Notes under the pieces: model-generated
What the model saw: only the letters and a program-made list of their open reading frames with translations
Told to the model about the DNA's origin: nothing
Databases searched by the model: none
Translations under genes and position numbers: made by a program
From: an uncultured Aquimarina sp.
GTDB taxonomy: Bacteria; Bacteroidota; Bacteroidia; Flavobacteriales; Flavobacteriaceae
Direction: 5' to 3'
Length of the DNA stretch: 64,000 nucleotides
NCBI GenBank assembly: GCA_947493035.1
Contig: CANLOW010000008.1
Coordinates: 60,530 to 124,529 of the forward strand
Part shown: in pieces, positions 52,603-61,745 of the stretch
Numbering within the stretch: the stretch's first letter is position 1
Layout: each line of letters begins with the position of its first letter

Positions 52603-53580
52603 TTAATACTGTGCAGTTTGTACATCTTCAATACTACCAACTTCTGCTAAATAACGTTCAGCATCCATAGCGGCCATACATCCAGTACCAGCAGCAGTAA
52701 TAGCTTGACGATACTCGTGATCTTGTACATCTCCAGCAGCAAATACACCTGGTTTGTTAGTGAAAGTCTTCCCTGCAGTGGTAATTAAATAACCAGTTTC
52801 ATCCATGTCTAATTGACCTTTGAATATATCTGTATTAGGTTTGTGTCCAATGGCTACAAATAATCCAGTAATTTCAATTTCACTCTTTTCTTGAGTTTGG
52901 TTGTTTACCATGCGTAATCCTTCAACTACTTGCTCTCCTAACACTTCATCAACTTCGGTATTGTAAAGAACCGTTAAGTTTTCTGTATTATTTACGCGAT
53001 GTTGCATTGCTTTAGAAGCGCGCATATGATCTTTACGCACAAGCATGGTTACACTTTTACATAAATTAGCTAAATATGTTGCTTCTTCAGCAGCGGTATC
53101 TCCAGCTCCAACAACAGCAACATCTTGGTTTTTGTAAAAGAAACCATCACAAGTAGCACAAGCAGATACACCTCCACCACGTAAGCGTTGTTCACTTTCA
53201 AGACCTAAGTATTTTGCAGTTGCACCTGTCGATATGATTACAGTTTCTGCTTCAATTTCTTTGTTATTGTCGACAGTCACTTTGTGGATTCCACCTTCTT
53301 TATCAGAAAATTCCACAGCCGTAACCAACCCAATGCGTACTTCGGTTCCAAAACGTTCAGCTTGTTTTTGAAGTTGAACCATCATCGTAGGACCATCGAT
53401 ACCATCAGGATATCCTGGGAAATTATCAACCTCTGTAGTTGTTGTTAATTGTCCTCCCGGTTCCATTCCTGTGTATAAAACAGGTTTTAAGTCAGCTCTA
53501 GACGCATATATTGCTGCAGTATATCCTGCTGGTCCAGAACCAATAATCAAACATTTTATTCTTTCTATAGTATCTGACAT
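52603..53580 (-). CDS. trxB: Thioredoxin-disulfide reductase
   Basis: An FAD enzyme of about 325 residues that reduces thioredoxin with NADPH. Numbered from the upstream Met at 53589, the FAD motif GSGPAG is at 17-22, the redox pair CATC at Cys144 and Cys147, an NADPH motif GAGDTAAEE follows, and the C-terminal FAD motif is GVFAAGDV. The Met at 53580 (MSDTIERIKCLIIG) matches the usual flavobacterial start. It is monocistronic. Confidence 0.95.
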   Translation of the reverse strand: MSDTIERIKCLIIGSGPAGYTAAIYASRADLKPVLYTGMEPGGQLTTTTEVDNFPGYPDGIDGPTMMVQLQKQAERFGTEVRIGLVTAVEFSDKEGGIHKVTVDNNKEIEAETVIISTGATAKYLGLESEQRLRGGGVSACATCDGFFYKNQDVAVVGAGDTAAEEATYLANLCKSVTMLVRKDHMRASKAMQHRVNNTENLTVLYNTEVDEVLGEQVVEGLRMVNNQTQEKSEIEITGLFVAIGHKPNTDIFKGQLDMDETGYLITTAGKTFTNKPGVFAAGDVQDHEYRQAITAAGTGCMAAMDAERYLAEVGSIEDVQTAQY

Positions 53581-53776
53581 AGCCTTCAATCTTTATAACT
53601 GTAAAAGTAGGAAGTTTCACTAAAACCTTACATTGAGTTTGTGAAGTTTTATTAGAAGTTTCTATCAATTTGTTGTTGAAAACAATATAAATGATAAAGA
53701 TTTACAGAATTAAGATTCTAAAATTAATATATTTATATGATTAGTGTAAAGTTTTACAACATTAAAAGCTATGCGT

Positions 53777-53807
53777 TTTGAAGAGTGATTTAAATATTAT
53801 ATATTTG
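53777..53807 (+). promoter_or_regulatory. Bacteroidota-type promoter
   Basis: TTTG (53777-53780), 19 bp, TATATTTG (53800-53807): an exact match to the TTTG/TAnnTTTG pattern. The start would be near 53814, about 15 nt before the ATG at 53829. Confidence 0.65.
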
Positions 53808-53828
53808 ATTATCAGCTAATTATGAATT

Positions 53829-54182
53829 ATGAGAAGCCTGCAGTGGACATATGAAGATTTTAGAGCATACTTGTTAATTTATAGTTCTTTTGCAGATCAT
53901 ATTCAAGTAAATGTGGAACGAGATGAAATTCGGAGAAGGGTAGGAGATGAAATGTTTTATACCTATCAAAATATGATTGAAAATGATGATGATGATACTA
54001 GTACTTACAAGATTAAAAACTATGTGAGAAACAATGAAATGCCTCAAGAACAAGTTGATAAGTTATTAAAGGAAGTTGAGGCAGTATTTTTATGTGATGG
54101 TGAGTTTCATAAATTAGAAAAAAGACAATATACTTCTCTTAGTAAACTGTTGCAGAAGCTGGTAAAAGAGAATGTAGATTGA
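53829..54182 (+). CDS. Small acidic hypothetical protein
   Basis: A 117-residue cytosolic protein, helical by eye, with many acidic residues and a DDDD cluster (about 52-56). The C-terminal part (VDKLLKEVEAVFLCDGEFHKLEKRQY) has a faint resemblance to TerB-type helical bundles, including an acidic D-G-E turn, but it is too short to assign. It has its own well-formed promoter. Function unknown. Confidence 0.6.
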   Translation: MRSLQWTYEDFRAYLLIYSSFADHIQVNVERDEIRRRVGDEMFYTYQNMIENDDDDTSTYKIKNYVRNNEMPQEQVDKLLKEVEAVFLCDGEFHKLEKRQYTSLSKLLQKLVKENVD

Positions 54183-54238
54183 AATTAGACTTAACAAATA
54201 CTTTTATCAAAGCAAGATGTAGAATATTGCTAGTTAGT

Positions 54239-54910
54239 TTATTTTAAATCAAACCCTAAACCAATGTGAAATACTGAATTAAAGGCATTTTCATCGGTGA
54301 AAAAATTATCTTCGTCTTTAAATATTCCTGATATTCCTAAATTATAACGAGCTTCGAAAAATAGCCCTTCATAGATGTCGATACTAAAACCAGCTATTAG
54401 GCCTAGGTTGAATTTTTTTGTTAAATCCTGTAAACCTGATACCTCCCTTTCTGTTACACTGTCTCCAAATAGAGAAACATTTTCAGATATAATATTGTTT
54501 ACAAGAAAACCAAATTGAGGTCCAAATTTAAGCTTTAACCTATCAGTAGGTTTGTAGATACCAACTATTGGGAATTGTATATAATCTAATCGAACTAAAA
54601 TTTCCTGTTTTACTAAATCTGTACCTTCTTGTCCTGGTTGGTTATTAGACCTACGTTCTAAACCTTCTAGTCTAAGCCCTTGTTGAGAGAATAGAGCTTC
54701 TAAAGAAATATCAAAATCTCTATCGATATCAGAAGTTACATATATTCCTCCATAGCCACCTGCTTTAAATAAAGGATCTTCAAACACATCACCGATAACA
54801 TTGGCAAGGCTAAGTCCAGCTTTAACTCCGTATGTGAATCTTTCGAATTGCGCATGCATTTCAGAAGCGCAAAATATTAATGTAAAAAGTAGGAATGGGA
54901 TTGCTTTCAT
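54239..54910 (-). CDS. Outer-membrane beta-barrel protein (PorT-like)
   Basis: A 223-residue exported protein: signal peptide (about 1-20, SEMHAQ), then eight or so amphipathic strands with the usual alternating pattern. The first is TYGVKAGLSLANVIG, and the pattern continues through LDYIQFPIVGIYKP and LGLIAGFSIDIYEGLFFEARYNLG to the terminal FHIGLGFDLK. Such OmpW/PorT-type barrels are common in this phylum. A direct role in T9SS is not implied. It is 23 bp downstream of phoH. Confidence 0.8.
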   Translation of the reverse strand: MKAIPFLLFTLIFCASEMHAQFERFTYGVKAGLSLANVIGDVFEDPLFKAGGYGGIYVTSDIDRDFDISLEALFSQQGLRLEGLERRSNNQPGQEGTDLVKQEILVRLDYIQFPIVGIYKPTDRLKLKFGPQFGFLVNNIISENVSLFGDSVTEREVSGLQDLTKKFNLGLIAGFSIDIYEGLFFEARYNLGISGIFKDEDNFFTDENAFNSVFHIGLGFDLK

Positions 54911-54933
54911 AACTCAAATTTAAGCAAAAGATG

Positions 54934-55887
54934 TTATTCAGGATTATTTTCGATGCCTTTATATGCACTAATGACTTTCTTAACAAGGGTATGTCGAATA
55001 ACATCTTTGTCATCTAAGAAAAGCATTCCGATACCTTTAATATCTTTAAGAACTAATAAAGCTTCTTTTAAGCCAGATGTTACGCGTCTTGGTAAATCTA
55101 TTTGTCCAGGATCTCCCGTGATCATAAATTTCGCATTTCTACCCATACGAGTCAAAAACATTTTCATTTGCGAATGTGTAGTATTTTGTGCTTCATCAAG
55201 AATAACAAAAGCATTATCTAAAGTTCTACCTCTCATAAAAGCCATAGGGGCTATTTGAATCGTTCCTTTTTCTATAAAATCTTCTAATCTTTCCGCCGGA
55301 ATCATATCTCGAAGAGCGTCATAGAGGGGTTGCATGTAAGGGTCTAGTTTTTCTCTCATATCTCCAGGTAAAAAACCTAAGTTTTCTCCTGCTTCTACAG
55401 CTGGACGAGTAAGAATTATTTTTTTCACCTGTTTTTCCTTCAAGGCTTTTACTGCTAAAGCAACACCTGTATAGGTTTTTCCGGTACCCGCTGGGCCAAT
55501 AGCAAATACCATATCGTTTTTGCGCATAAGCTCTACCAACCTCTGTTGGTTAGGAGTTTGTGCTTTAATTTTTTTACCTCCAACACCATGAACTAACACT
55601 TCATTATGGTCAAACTTGGTAACAGGGTTTGAGTCTTCGCTAGTAAGTGCCGTTTCTATTATATTCTCATCGATTTTGTTATACTTGTTAAACAACGAAA
55701 GTAAAATTTCGAAACGTTTATCAAATTCTTCAAGTAATTCCTCTTCTCCATAAGCTTTGATTTGGTTTCCTCTAGCAATCAATTTTAGCTTAGGATAATA
55801 TTTTTTTAATAATTCGATAGTGTCATTTTTACTACCAAAAAAATCCCTAGGATTTACATCCATTAAATCGATGATGATTTCGTTCAA
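54934..55887 (-). CDS. phoH: PhoH family ATPase
   Basis: A 317-residue protein. An N-terminal KH-like region (about 20-65) precedes the PhoH ATPase domain with Walker A GPAGTGKT (131-138), TRPAVEAGENLGFLPGDM, Walker B FVILDEAQNT and GDPGQIDLPRR. PhoH-like proteins are linked to RNA metabolism and are widespread, but their exact activity is not settled. It is divergent from the SAM hydroxide adenosyltransferase gene. Confidence 0.92.
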   Translation of the reverse strand: MNEIIIDLMDVNPRDFFGSKNDTIELLKKYYPKLKLIARGNQIKAYGEEELLEEFDKRFEILLSLFNKYNKIDENIIETALTSEDSNPVTKFDHNEVLVHGVGGKKIKAQTPNQQRLVELMRKNDMVFAIGPAGTGKTYTGVALAVKALKEKQVKKIILTRPAVEAGENLGFLPGDMREKLDPYMQPLYDALRDMIPAERLEDFIEKGTIQIAPMAFMRGRTLDNAFVILDEAQNTTHSQMKMFLTRMGRNAKFMITGDPGQIDLPRRVTSGLKEALLVLKDIKGIGMLFLDDKDVIRHTLVKKVISAYKGIENNPE

Positions 55888-55999
55888 ATTAACTTAGTTT
55901 AAATAGTTGATTATTAGTGTTGACATAATATAATGACCATAGTATTTAAATTTACAAGCATTATTTGATAAAAACCCTATTTTACTATTCAAATATTGA

Positions 56000-56007
56000 T
56001 AATTTTG
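56000..56007 (+). promoter_or_regulatory. Candidate -7 element
   Basis: TAATTTTG matches TAnnTTTG and lies 19 bp before the ATG at 56027. No TTTG is found at the expected upstream spacing. Confidence 0.4.
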
Positions 56008-56026
56008 TTAACAATAGTAGTATCGA

Positions 56027-56857
56027 ATGGCAATCATAACATTGACGACAGATTTTGGTGATAATGACTTTTCTTCAGCAGCGGTAAAAGGGGCTATCTA
56101 TAATCAAAATAGAAATGTAACCATAGTAGATATTTCTCATAAAATCACACCTTTCCATATTTACGAAGCGGCTTATGTTCTTAACAATGCTTGTTTCGAA
56201 TTTCCTGATAATTCAATACATATTATAGGTGTTGGTGCTGAGCGAGATTCGCAAAAGGAGCATTTAATTGCTAAGATTGATAATCAGTTTTTCATTGGTA
56301 CAGATAACGGAATCTTTAGTTTGTTAGCTCGGGAAAGAACACTGACTTCATTGGTTAAGATAGAGCAGTTTGGGAGTCCTTTCTTATTGTTTCCTGAGTT
56401 ACATGTGTTTGCAAAAGTAGCAGGCTTTTTAGCAAAAGGAGTGCATTTGACAAAGTTAGGAAGTTTTGTTTCTGGGGTAAAAGAGATTGCTCCGATGCTT
56501 CCAACACTTCAATCTGAAGGTAATGAATTAATGGGTAAAGTAATTTATATTGATAATTTCGGAAATGTAGTAACCAGTATATCTAAAAGTTTTTTCGAAG
56601 AAGTGAGGGAAGGGCGAGCTTTTACTATTCAGGCGCGATCGGTTAAGATTAAAGAAATTCATAAAAGTTATAGCGAAGCGGTGGAAGAAGAATCTCTGAA
56701 AGGAGTTAATGCTTCTGGTAAAAAACTTGCTATTTTTAATAGCGCTAATTATTTAGAATTAGGGATATACGAGGGGAATCCTAATACAACAGGGGCAGCT
56801 AATACTTTATTTGGTTTAAAATATATGGATATCGTGAAAGTGGTTTTTAGTTCATAG
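56027..56857 (+). CDS. SAM hydroxide adenosyltransferase (DUF62 family)
   Basis: A 276-residue enzyme of the family that splits S-adenosylmethionine to adenosine and methionine with hydroxide as the nucleophile (related to fluorinase and chlorinase). The conserved TTDFGDND near residue 7, VDISHKI, GTDNGIFSLL and YIDNFGNVVTSI are present. The halide-specific insertion of fluorinases is not seen. The 64 bp to the convergent menB gene have no strong terminator. Confidence 0.88.
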   Translation: MAIITLTTDFGDNDFSSAAVKGAIYNQNRNVTIVDISHKITPFHIYEAAYVLNNACFEFPDNSIHIIGVGAERDSQKEHLIAKIDNQFFIGTDNGIFSLLARERTLTSLVKIEQFGSPFLLFPELHVFAKVAGFLAKGVHLTKLGSFVSGVKEIAPMLPTLQSEGNELMGKVIYIDNFGNVVTSISKSFFEEVREGRAFTIQARSVKIKEIHKSYSEAVEEESLKGVNASGKKLAIFNSANYLELGIYEGNPNTTGAANTLFGLKYMDIVKVVFSS

Positions 56858-56921
56858 TTTTACAATCGTTTAAAACTTCAAGTGTAGAACCCTGAACTAA
56901 AAACCACAGGCTAATATTTTA

Positions 56922-57761
56922 TTATGGTAGCCACTTTTTATCAAAATTAGGTTTTCTTTTTTCTAAAAAAGCATCTCTTCCTTCTTTTGCTTCGTCAGTC
57001 ATGTAAGCCAAACGAGTTGCTTCTCCAGCAAATACTTGTTGTCCTACCATACCATCATCAGTAAGATTCATAGCAAATTTTAGCATTTTAATAGAAGTGG
57101 GTGATTTAGCAAGAATTTCTTGAGCCCATTCATATGCCGTAGCTTCTAAATCCTCATGCGGGATAACAGCATTAACCATTCCCATATCAAAGGCTTCTTG
57201 GGCAGAATAATTTCTCCCTAAAAAGAAAATTTCACGAGCTTTCTTTTGTCCTACCATTTTAGCTAGATATGCAGATCCGTAGCCGCCATCAAAACTGGTT
57301 ACATCAGCGTCTGTTTGTTTGAATATAGCATGTTCTTTACTGGCTAAAGTCATATCGCAAACCACATGAAGACTATGACCACCGCCTACAGCCCAACCAG
57401 GTACAACAGCAATAACCGCTTTAGGCATAAAACGAATTAGTCGTTGCACATCTAATATGTTTAATCTGTGATAACCATCTTGTCCCACATAGCCTTGATG
57501 TCCTCTAGCTTTTTGGTCACCTCCACTGCAAAAGCTATGAATACCGTCTTTAGGCGAAGGTCCTTCAGCTGATAATAATACAACACCAATGCTAGTGTCT
57601 TCTTGTGCATCATGAAATGCAATTAATAATTCACTAGTAGTTTGAGGTCTAAAAGCATTTCTAACCTCTGGTCGGTTAAATGCAATACGTGCAACTCCAT
57701 TATATTTTTTATAGGTAATATCTTCAAATTCTCTTACCGTTACCCAAGGGATGTCCTTCAT
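56922..57761 (-). CDS. menB: 1,4-dihydroxy-2-naphthoyl-CoA synthase
   Basis: A 279-residue crotonase-fold enzyme that closes the naphthoquinol ring in menaquinone biosynthesis. Oxyanion-hole segments FCSGGDQKARG (77-87) and VPGWAVGGGHSLH (120-132) and the catalytic region TDADVTSFDGGYGS (150-163) are all typical of MenB. The C-terminal FLEKRKPNFDKKWLP matches the family ending. No other men genes are in the window. A TACTTTTG box at 57775-57782 (minus) might belong to its promoter. Confidence 0.95.
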   Translation of the reverse strand: MKDIPWVTVREFEDITYKKYNGVARIAFNRPEVRNAFRPQTTSELLIAFHDAQEDTSIGVVLLSAEGPSPKDGIHSFCSGGDQKARGHQGYVGQDGYHRLNILDVQRLIRFMPKAVIAVVPGWAVGGGHSLHVVCDMTLASKEHAIFKQTDADVTSFDGGYGSAYLAKMVGQKKAREIFFLGRNYSAQEAFDMGMVNAVIPHEDLEATAYEWAQEILAKSPTSIKMLKFAMNLTDDGMVGQQVFAGEATRLAYMTDEAKEGRDAFLEKRKPNFDKKWLP

Positions 57762-57853
57762 AGTGCTTTTTTTTCAAAAGTAATTCATTAGAGGAAATTT
57801 GAGAAACATTTTATATTTCTAGTCGTACAAGTGTATTTTTAGGGTGAAAAACT

Positions 57854-57861
57854 TACATTTG
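57854..57861 (+). promoter_or_regulatory. Candidate -7 element
   Basis: TACATTTG, the same octamer found before the cobalamin riboswitch and the gene at 61746. It lies 32 bp before the TTG start at 57894. Confidence 0.35.
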
Positions 57862-57893
57862 CATGGTATCAGTTATTATCAAAATACAAGGTT

Positions 57894-58265
57894 TTGGAAA
57901 ATAAAAAAGCATTAAAGTTAATCGATAAAATTGTTGCAGATTTAAATCATGCAGGAATTATCTTAAACACTTTAGTTGAAGATTTAAAAGAATTAAGAGA
58001 GTTTGCTCGCGAACAACAGAATCCTTTAGTGGTGAAAGTGTTGCGATTGACCTACGAACATATTGAAGAAGAAGAGTCTTTTTTAATTTCAATTCCGGAG
58101 GATGAACCTATAGAAGAGGATGAAGAAGAAGGAGTGGCTGCTGTAGAATCATCACATGATCCTATAGAAAGTTTAGTGTATTTAATTTCTTTAATGAAAG
58201 ATCTTGATAACAAAATGAATATCGCAGATCTTAAGGAATATAGAGATGGTTTAAAAGAATTTTAA
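57894..58265 (+). CDS. Conserved hypothetical acidic protein
   Basis: A 123-residue helical protein starting with TTG (MENKKALKLIDKIVADLNHAG). It contains a basic helix (REFAREQQNPLVVKVLRLTYEHI) followed by a very acidic stretch (about 63-82, rich in Glu and Asp) and a C-terminal helix (MNIADLKEYRDGLKEF). I do not recognise a family with known function. The stop is 5 bp from the convergent small gene, and its likely terminator lies inside that gene. Confidence 0.65.
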   Translation: MENKKALKLIDKIVADLNHAGIILNTLVEDLKELREFAREQQNPLVVKVLRLTYEHIEEEESFLISIPEDEPIEEDEEEGVAAVESSHDPIESLVYLISLMKDLDNKMNIADLKEYRDGLKEF

Positions 58266-58270
58266 ATCTC

Positions 58271-58468
58271 TCAAATAACACATTTATTCAAATAAGCCTC
58301 TAATTGAGGCTTATTTTGTATCAATTTATTAAGAAATATTTTCAATTCAACGATTTCATGAGGTTGAAGTCTTATAAGTGCTTTTTGCAATTCTTTCCTA
58401 AATAAAGAAGCATCGAAGCTTACTTTTTCTAAAATATCTAAGGTGTAATCTAACATTGCTCTTGCCAT
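58271..58468 (-). CDS. Small conserved hypothetical protein
   Basis: A 65-residue protein (MARAMLDYTLDILEKVSFDASL at the start) with two helices separated by LQPHEIVEL. The sequence looks like a real protein, with amphipathic helices and normal codon use, and similar small proteins are familiar from flavobacterial genomes. Its last codons coincide with a perfect 11-bp hairpin (58290-58316). Function unknown. Confidence 0.6.
   Translation of the reverse strand: MARAMLDYTLDILEKVSFDASLFRKELQKALIRLQPHEIVELKIFLNKLIQNKPQLEAYLNKCVI
58290..58316. terminator. Terminator of the 57894 gene, inside a convergent gene
   Basis: Perfect arms AAATAAGCCTC (58290-58300) and GAGGCTTATTT (58306-58316) with a 5-nt loop, 25 bp after the stop of the plus-strand gene and followed by TTTTG. 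It overlaps the 3' coding end of the minus-strand gene at 58271-58468. Confidence 0.75.
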
Positions 58469-58560
58469 AGGTAGATTTTGTTTAATGTGTATTCAATATT
58501 ATAAAACACCAAAATAAATCAAATATTACAATTTTTAACAATTAAATACGATACTTAACA

Positions 58561-59013
58561 TTATTTGATCTTTATAGACCATTCAAATGCGAATGTGGCA
58601 ACGGTTTGTTTATTTGAGTTAATACCTATGGTTTTTAACCAAAATTTTTGAGGTTCATTAGTCTCAATTGTTTTTTCAATCATCGATTTTACAAGTAAGC
58701 CATCAATACACGAAAAAGATATTTTCCCTGTAGCTTTTTTAGAAAACTCGGAAGTATTTGACGTCACAAGCATGGATATCTTTCTTCCAGATTTTTTGAT
58801 ATGATACATTACTAAAATTCCAGTAGCTAATTCGGCACACATGGCTAAAACAGCGAAGTAAATAGAATGGAAAGGATTTTGATTGAACCATTTATGTGTT
58901 ACTTGTGTATTAGCTTCTTTTTCAGATATTTCAGCAAGACGAACACCAGACCACCATGCTGATGGTAATTTGAAAAATAAAAAAGTATTTATTTTTTTTG
59001 GAGAAAAATCCAT
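58561..59013 (-). CDS. DUF4442 hotdog-fold protein
   Basis: A 150-residue protein starting at MDFSPKKINTFLFFKLPSAW; the frame is open further upstream, to 59136, but this start gives the family's usual length and leaves room for a promoter. The hotdog core reads WWSGVRLAEI, HKWFNQNPFHSIYFAVLAMCAELATG and the strand-rich remainder. DUF4442 proteins resemble PaaI-type thioesterases, but the activity is unproven. Divergent from the DUF2807 gene. Confidence 0.8.
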   Translation of the reverse strand: MDFSPKKINTFLFFKLPSAWWSGVRLAEISEKEANTQVTHKWFNQNPFHSIYFAVLAMCAELATGILVMYHIKKSGRKISMLVTSNTSEFSKKATGKISFSCIDGLLVKSMIEKTIETNEPQKFWLKTIGINSNKQTVATFAFEWSIKIK

Positions 59014-59080
59014 TTTAGCATAAAGTTTGCTTGAAGTTAACCAAAAATTAGAAATAGTTCTATCTTTAATTAGAGCTTTA

Positions 59081-59974
59081 ATGTTTATTAAAATACTGCA
59101 TATTTTGAAAAAAATTTTACTATCAGTTATGATCATAGGGTCATATGTTACTGCAATTGCACAACAAGAAGAGAAGGTTAAAGGGAATAAAGAAGTCGTA
59201 GAGAAAAGATTACCACTGTCTGAAGCCTATCATACATTAGATGTCGATGGAGATTTTGAAGTTTACTTAAGAAAGCAATCCACTTTATCGGCGACTATAG
59301 AAACTGATAGTAATTTACTACCTTATATTGATGTTTCAGTAGCTAATGGAGTCTTAACTATTACAACAACAAAGACTATTTCTCGAGCAAAGGAATTAAA
59401 AGTAGAAGTAGGATATACCTCTGAATTGGCTACGATATTAGCTAAGGATGATGTAGAGATCAAAGTCGACCAATCACTAAAAGGAGATAAATTATTGGTA
59501 GAAGCTAAAGGTAATGCTAGTTTAGAGTTCGATAGTAGTGCCAGTTTTACGGATATTTCTTTAAAAAATAAAGCGAAATATAAAGGTCAAATGACTTCAA
59601 AGTCAGTAACAGTTGATCAATCAGGTAGTTCTAAAACAGGTATAACGATTACTGGAGCAGAGAAAATAAATATTACACTTCATGAAAAAAGTGTGTCAGA
59701 GCTTACGGGTGAATCTCAGGTGTCTGCGTATTTGTTAGATGGAGATACTTTTTTGAATGCTATAAAGTTAAGTAGTGCATTGACAAATATAAGTAGTGCC
59801 GATGATGCTGATACTTACGCTAAATGTGGAGATAAAGCTATATTACAGTTGTCAGGTAAATCGGATACTTATATCATGGGGAATCCGTTAATACAACTGA
59901 CAAGTTTTGAGGATGAATCCTCTTTACATAAAACAAAAAAAGAACCAAGCTCTTTAGGGCGATTATTGAGATAA
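59081..59974 (+). CDS. DUF2807 (GIN domain) exported protein
   Basis: The frame opens at 59027, but the Met at 59081 (MFIKILHILKKILLSV) begins a standard signal peptide ending AIAQQ; the result is 297 residues. The mature protein is a beta-solenoid-like GIN domain: VDGDFEVYLRKQS, then VANGVLTITTTK, then many short strands with Ser/Thr/Gly turns. Members are often called putative auto-transporter adhesins, without evidence. It is followed after 1 bp by the S41 protease gene, so the two form an operon. Confidence 0.8.
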   Translation: MFIKILHILKKILLSVMIIGSYVTAIAQQEEKVKGNKEVVEKRLPLSEAYHTLDVDGDFEVYLRKQSTLSATIETDSNLLPYIDVSVANGVLTITTTKTISRAKELKVEVGYTSELATILAKDDVEIKVDQSLKGDKLLVEAKGNASLEFDSSASFTDISLKNKAKYKGQMTSKSVTVDQSGSSKTGITITGAEKINITLHEKSVSELTGESQVSAYLLDGDTFLNAIKLSSALTNISSADDADTYAKCGDKAILQLSGKSDTYIMGNPLIQLTSFEDESSLHKTKKEPSSLGRLLR

Positions 59975-59975
59975 G

Positions 59976-61472
59976 ATGATTTTTTCACGAAAAATAGTAT
60001 TGATATCTATTGCATTTTCACTTGCTTTTGCTTGTAAAGATGATGATGTTATAGATAATAAGGGTGTACCTGATGGCGCTAGTTTTAATATTAACTGTAA
60101 TAACAGCACAGATTATGATGACTTATCAGCTGTTGAACAAAAACCGATAAATGAATTTATTTACAAAGGTTTAAATACTTATTACCTTTTTAGAGATGCG
60201 AACTGTGATTTTGTCTCTCCTAAATTTAGTACAGAACAGGGATTTGAAAATTTTACCGGTAGAGGCGGTACACCAGAAGTATTTTTTGAAGAATTAACAG
60301 TAAGTGAAGATCGTTTCAGTTGGATTGTTGATGACTTTAATGATTTAGAAAGGCAGTTTTCTGGAGAGTCTAAAGATACGGGGATGAGTTTTTTAGCCTT
60401 TCTAGTAGAAGAAGGATCCGATGATGTTTTTTTAGTTGCTACTCGAATTGCTGATGGGAGTCCCGCAAGTCGTCAAGAAATTCGACGAGGAGACTTTTTT
60501 AATAGAATTGATGGAGTCCAATTAAATCGAGATAATTTTAATGAAATCTTTAGCAAAGATAATTTTACATTAGGTAAAGCAATGTATAATAGTTCTGGAG
60601 ATTTGGTTGATACAAGCGAAGAAGTTAGTTTGACAAAAGAAGTGCTTGTGGAAGGGACAGTACCATTGGAAAAAGTGTTGAATGTTAACGGTAAGAAGAT
60701 TGGTTACTTATTTTACAATGGTTTTATTAGAGGGTCAGAAAATGAATTAAATGATGTTTTTAGACGTTTCGGTAATGAGAATATCGACGACCTTATTTTA
60801 GATCTTAGGTATAACGGTGGTGGTTCTGTTAAAACAGCTATTGCATTAGCTAGTATGATTACAGGGCAGTTTAATGACGAAATTATTATTAAAGAACAGT
60901 GGAATGCCCAAGTACAAGAAGTAATAAAGGAGCAGTCACCAGATAACTTAATTGAAAAATTTGTATCCACCATTGGAGAAGATGATGAGATAGCAATTAA
61001 TTCACTTAATCTTTCAAATTTATACGTCATTATGACAAAGCGCCAAACAGCGTCAGCGAGTGAATTAATTATCAATGGGTTGAAACCATATATCAATGTG
61101 GTAACCATAGGAGACGGTTCTGTAGGTAAATCTCAAGGATCAATTACATTATATGATTCTCCAGATTTATTTAATAAAGACAATGTGAATTCGAGTCATA
61201 AGTATGCAATGCAACCGCTTGTTTTTAGAGTTATTAATAGTGATAATGAAATCGTGCCAAATGAAGGTTTAGTTCCTGATATTGAAATTAGAGAAAATAT
61301 TGAGAACCTTGGTATATTAGGAACCATAGAAGATCCTTTATTTAAAAGAGCTTTAGATGAAATTACCGGAGAGGTGTCACCAGTAGCTAAGACTTTAAAT
61401 TCAAAAAGTGTTGAAATTGTAGGTAGTTCTCAAAACCCTAACAACCCATTATATCAGCAGATGTATAAATAG
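59976..61472 (+). CDS. S41 family C-terminal-processing-type peptidase, lipoprotein
   Basis: A 498-residue lipoprotein (LAFAC, Cys20, followed by KDDD, a surface signal). A PDZ-like region around 135-200 (DGSPASRQEIRRGDFFNRIDG) precedes the protease core with DLRYNGGGSVKTAI (about 270) and the catalytic Ser near 360 in TASASELIING; the paired Lys region is GKSQGSI. Such surface S41 lipoproteins are common in this phylum; the target is unknown. A terminator follows the stop. Confidence 0.88.
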   Translation: MIFSRKIVLISIAFSLAFACKDDDVIDNKGVPDGASFNINCNNSTDYDDLSAVEQKPINEFIYKGLNTYYLFRDANCDFVSPKFSTEQGFENFTGRGGTPEVFFEELTVSEDRFSWIVDDFNDLERQFSGESKDTGMSFLAFLVEEGSDDVFLVATRIADGSPASRQEIRRGDFFNRIDGVQLNRDNFNEIFSKDNFTLGKAMYNSSGDLVDTSEEVSLTKEVLVEGTVPLEKVLNVNGKKIGYLFYNGFIRGSENELNDVFRRFGNENIDDLILDLRYNGGGSVKTAIALASMITGQFNDEIIIKEQWNAQVQEVIKEQSPDNLIEKFVSTIGEDDEIAINSLNLSNLYVIMTKRQTASASELIINGLKPYINVVTIGDGSVGKSQGSITLYDSPDLFNKDNVNSSHKYAMQPLVFRVINSDNEIVPNEGLVPDIEIRENIENLGILGTIEDPLFKRALDEITGEVSPVAKTLNSKSVEIVGSSQNPNNPLYQQMYK

Positions 61473-61496
61473 ATAATTAATTTTATATCAAAAATA

Positions 61497-61521
61497 AAAG
61501 CTACTCTTTATGGGTGGCTTT
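61497..61521 (+). terminator. Terminator of the DUF2807-S41 operon
   Basis: Stem AAAGCTAC (61497-61504) with GTGGCTTT (61514-61521), one G-U pair, followed by a T run. Confidence 0.8.
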
Positions 61522-61700
61522 TTTTATGGTTATGTCCCGTCCTAAAATTGCGTTGCAGTTTTTTTTTAAAAAGTTAAATGGTTGTTTTTTAGTTTTTTAA
61601 AGTGTTAGGTTAATGTTAAATACTATTAATTATAACATTTTCGGTTAAAATAGCATTAGTATAGAGTAATTGAAAGGTAATTTTACTTGTAGTGCTAATG

Positions 61701-61708
61701 TACATTTG
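61701..61708 (+). promoter_or_regulatory. Candidate -7 element
   Basis: TACATTTG matches TAnnTTTG and lies 37 bp before the ATG at 61746. It is the third copy of this octamer upstream of a gene in this window. The region 61525-61700 is otherwise plain AT-rich DNA. Confidence 0.4.
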
Positions 61709-61745
61709 TACTGTAAATAATTATTAATCAAAAAATATTTACGTT

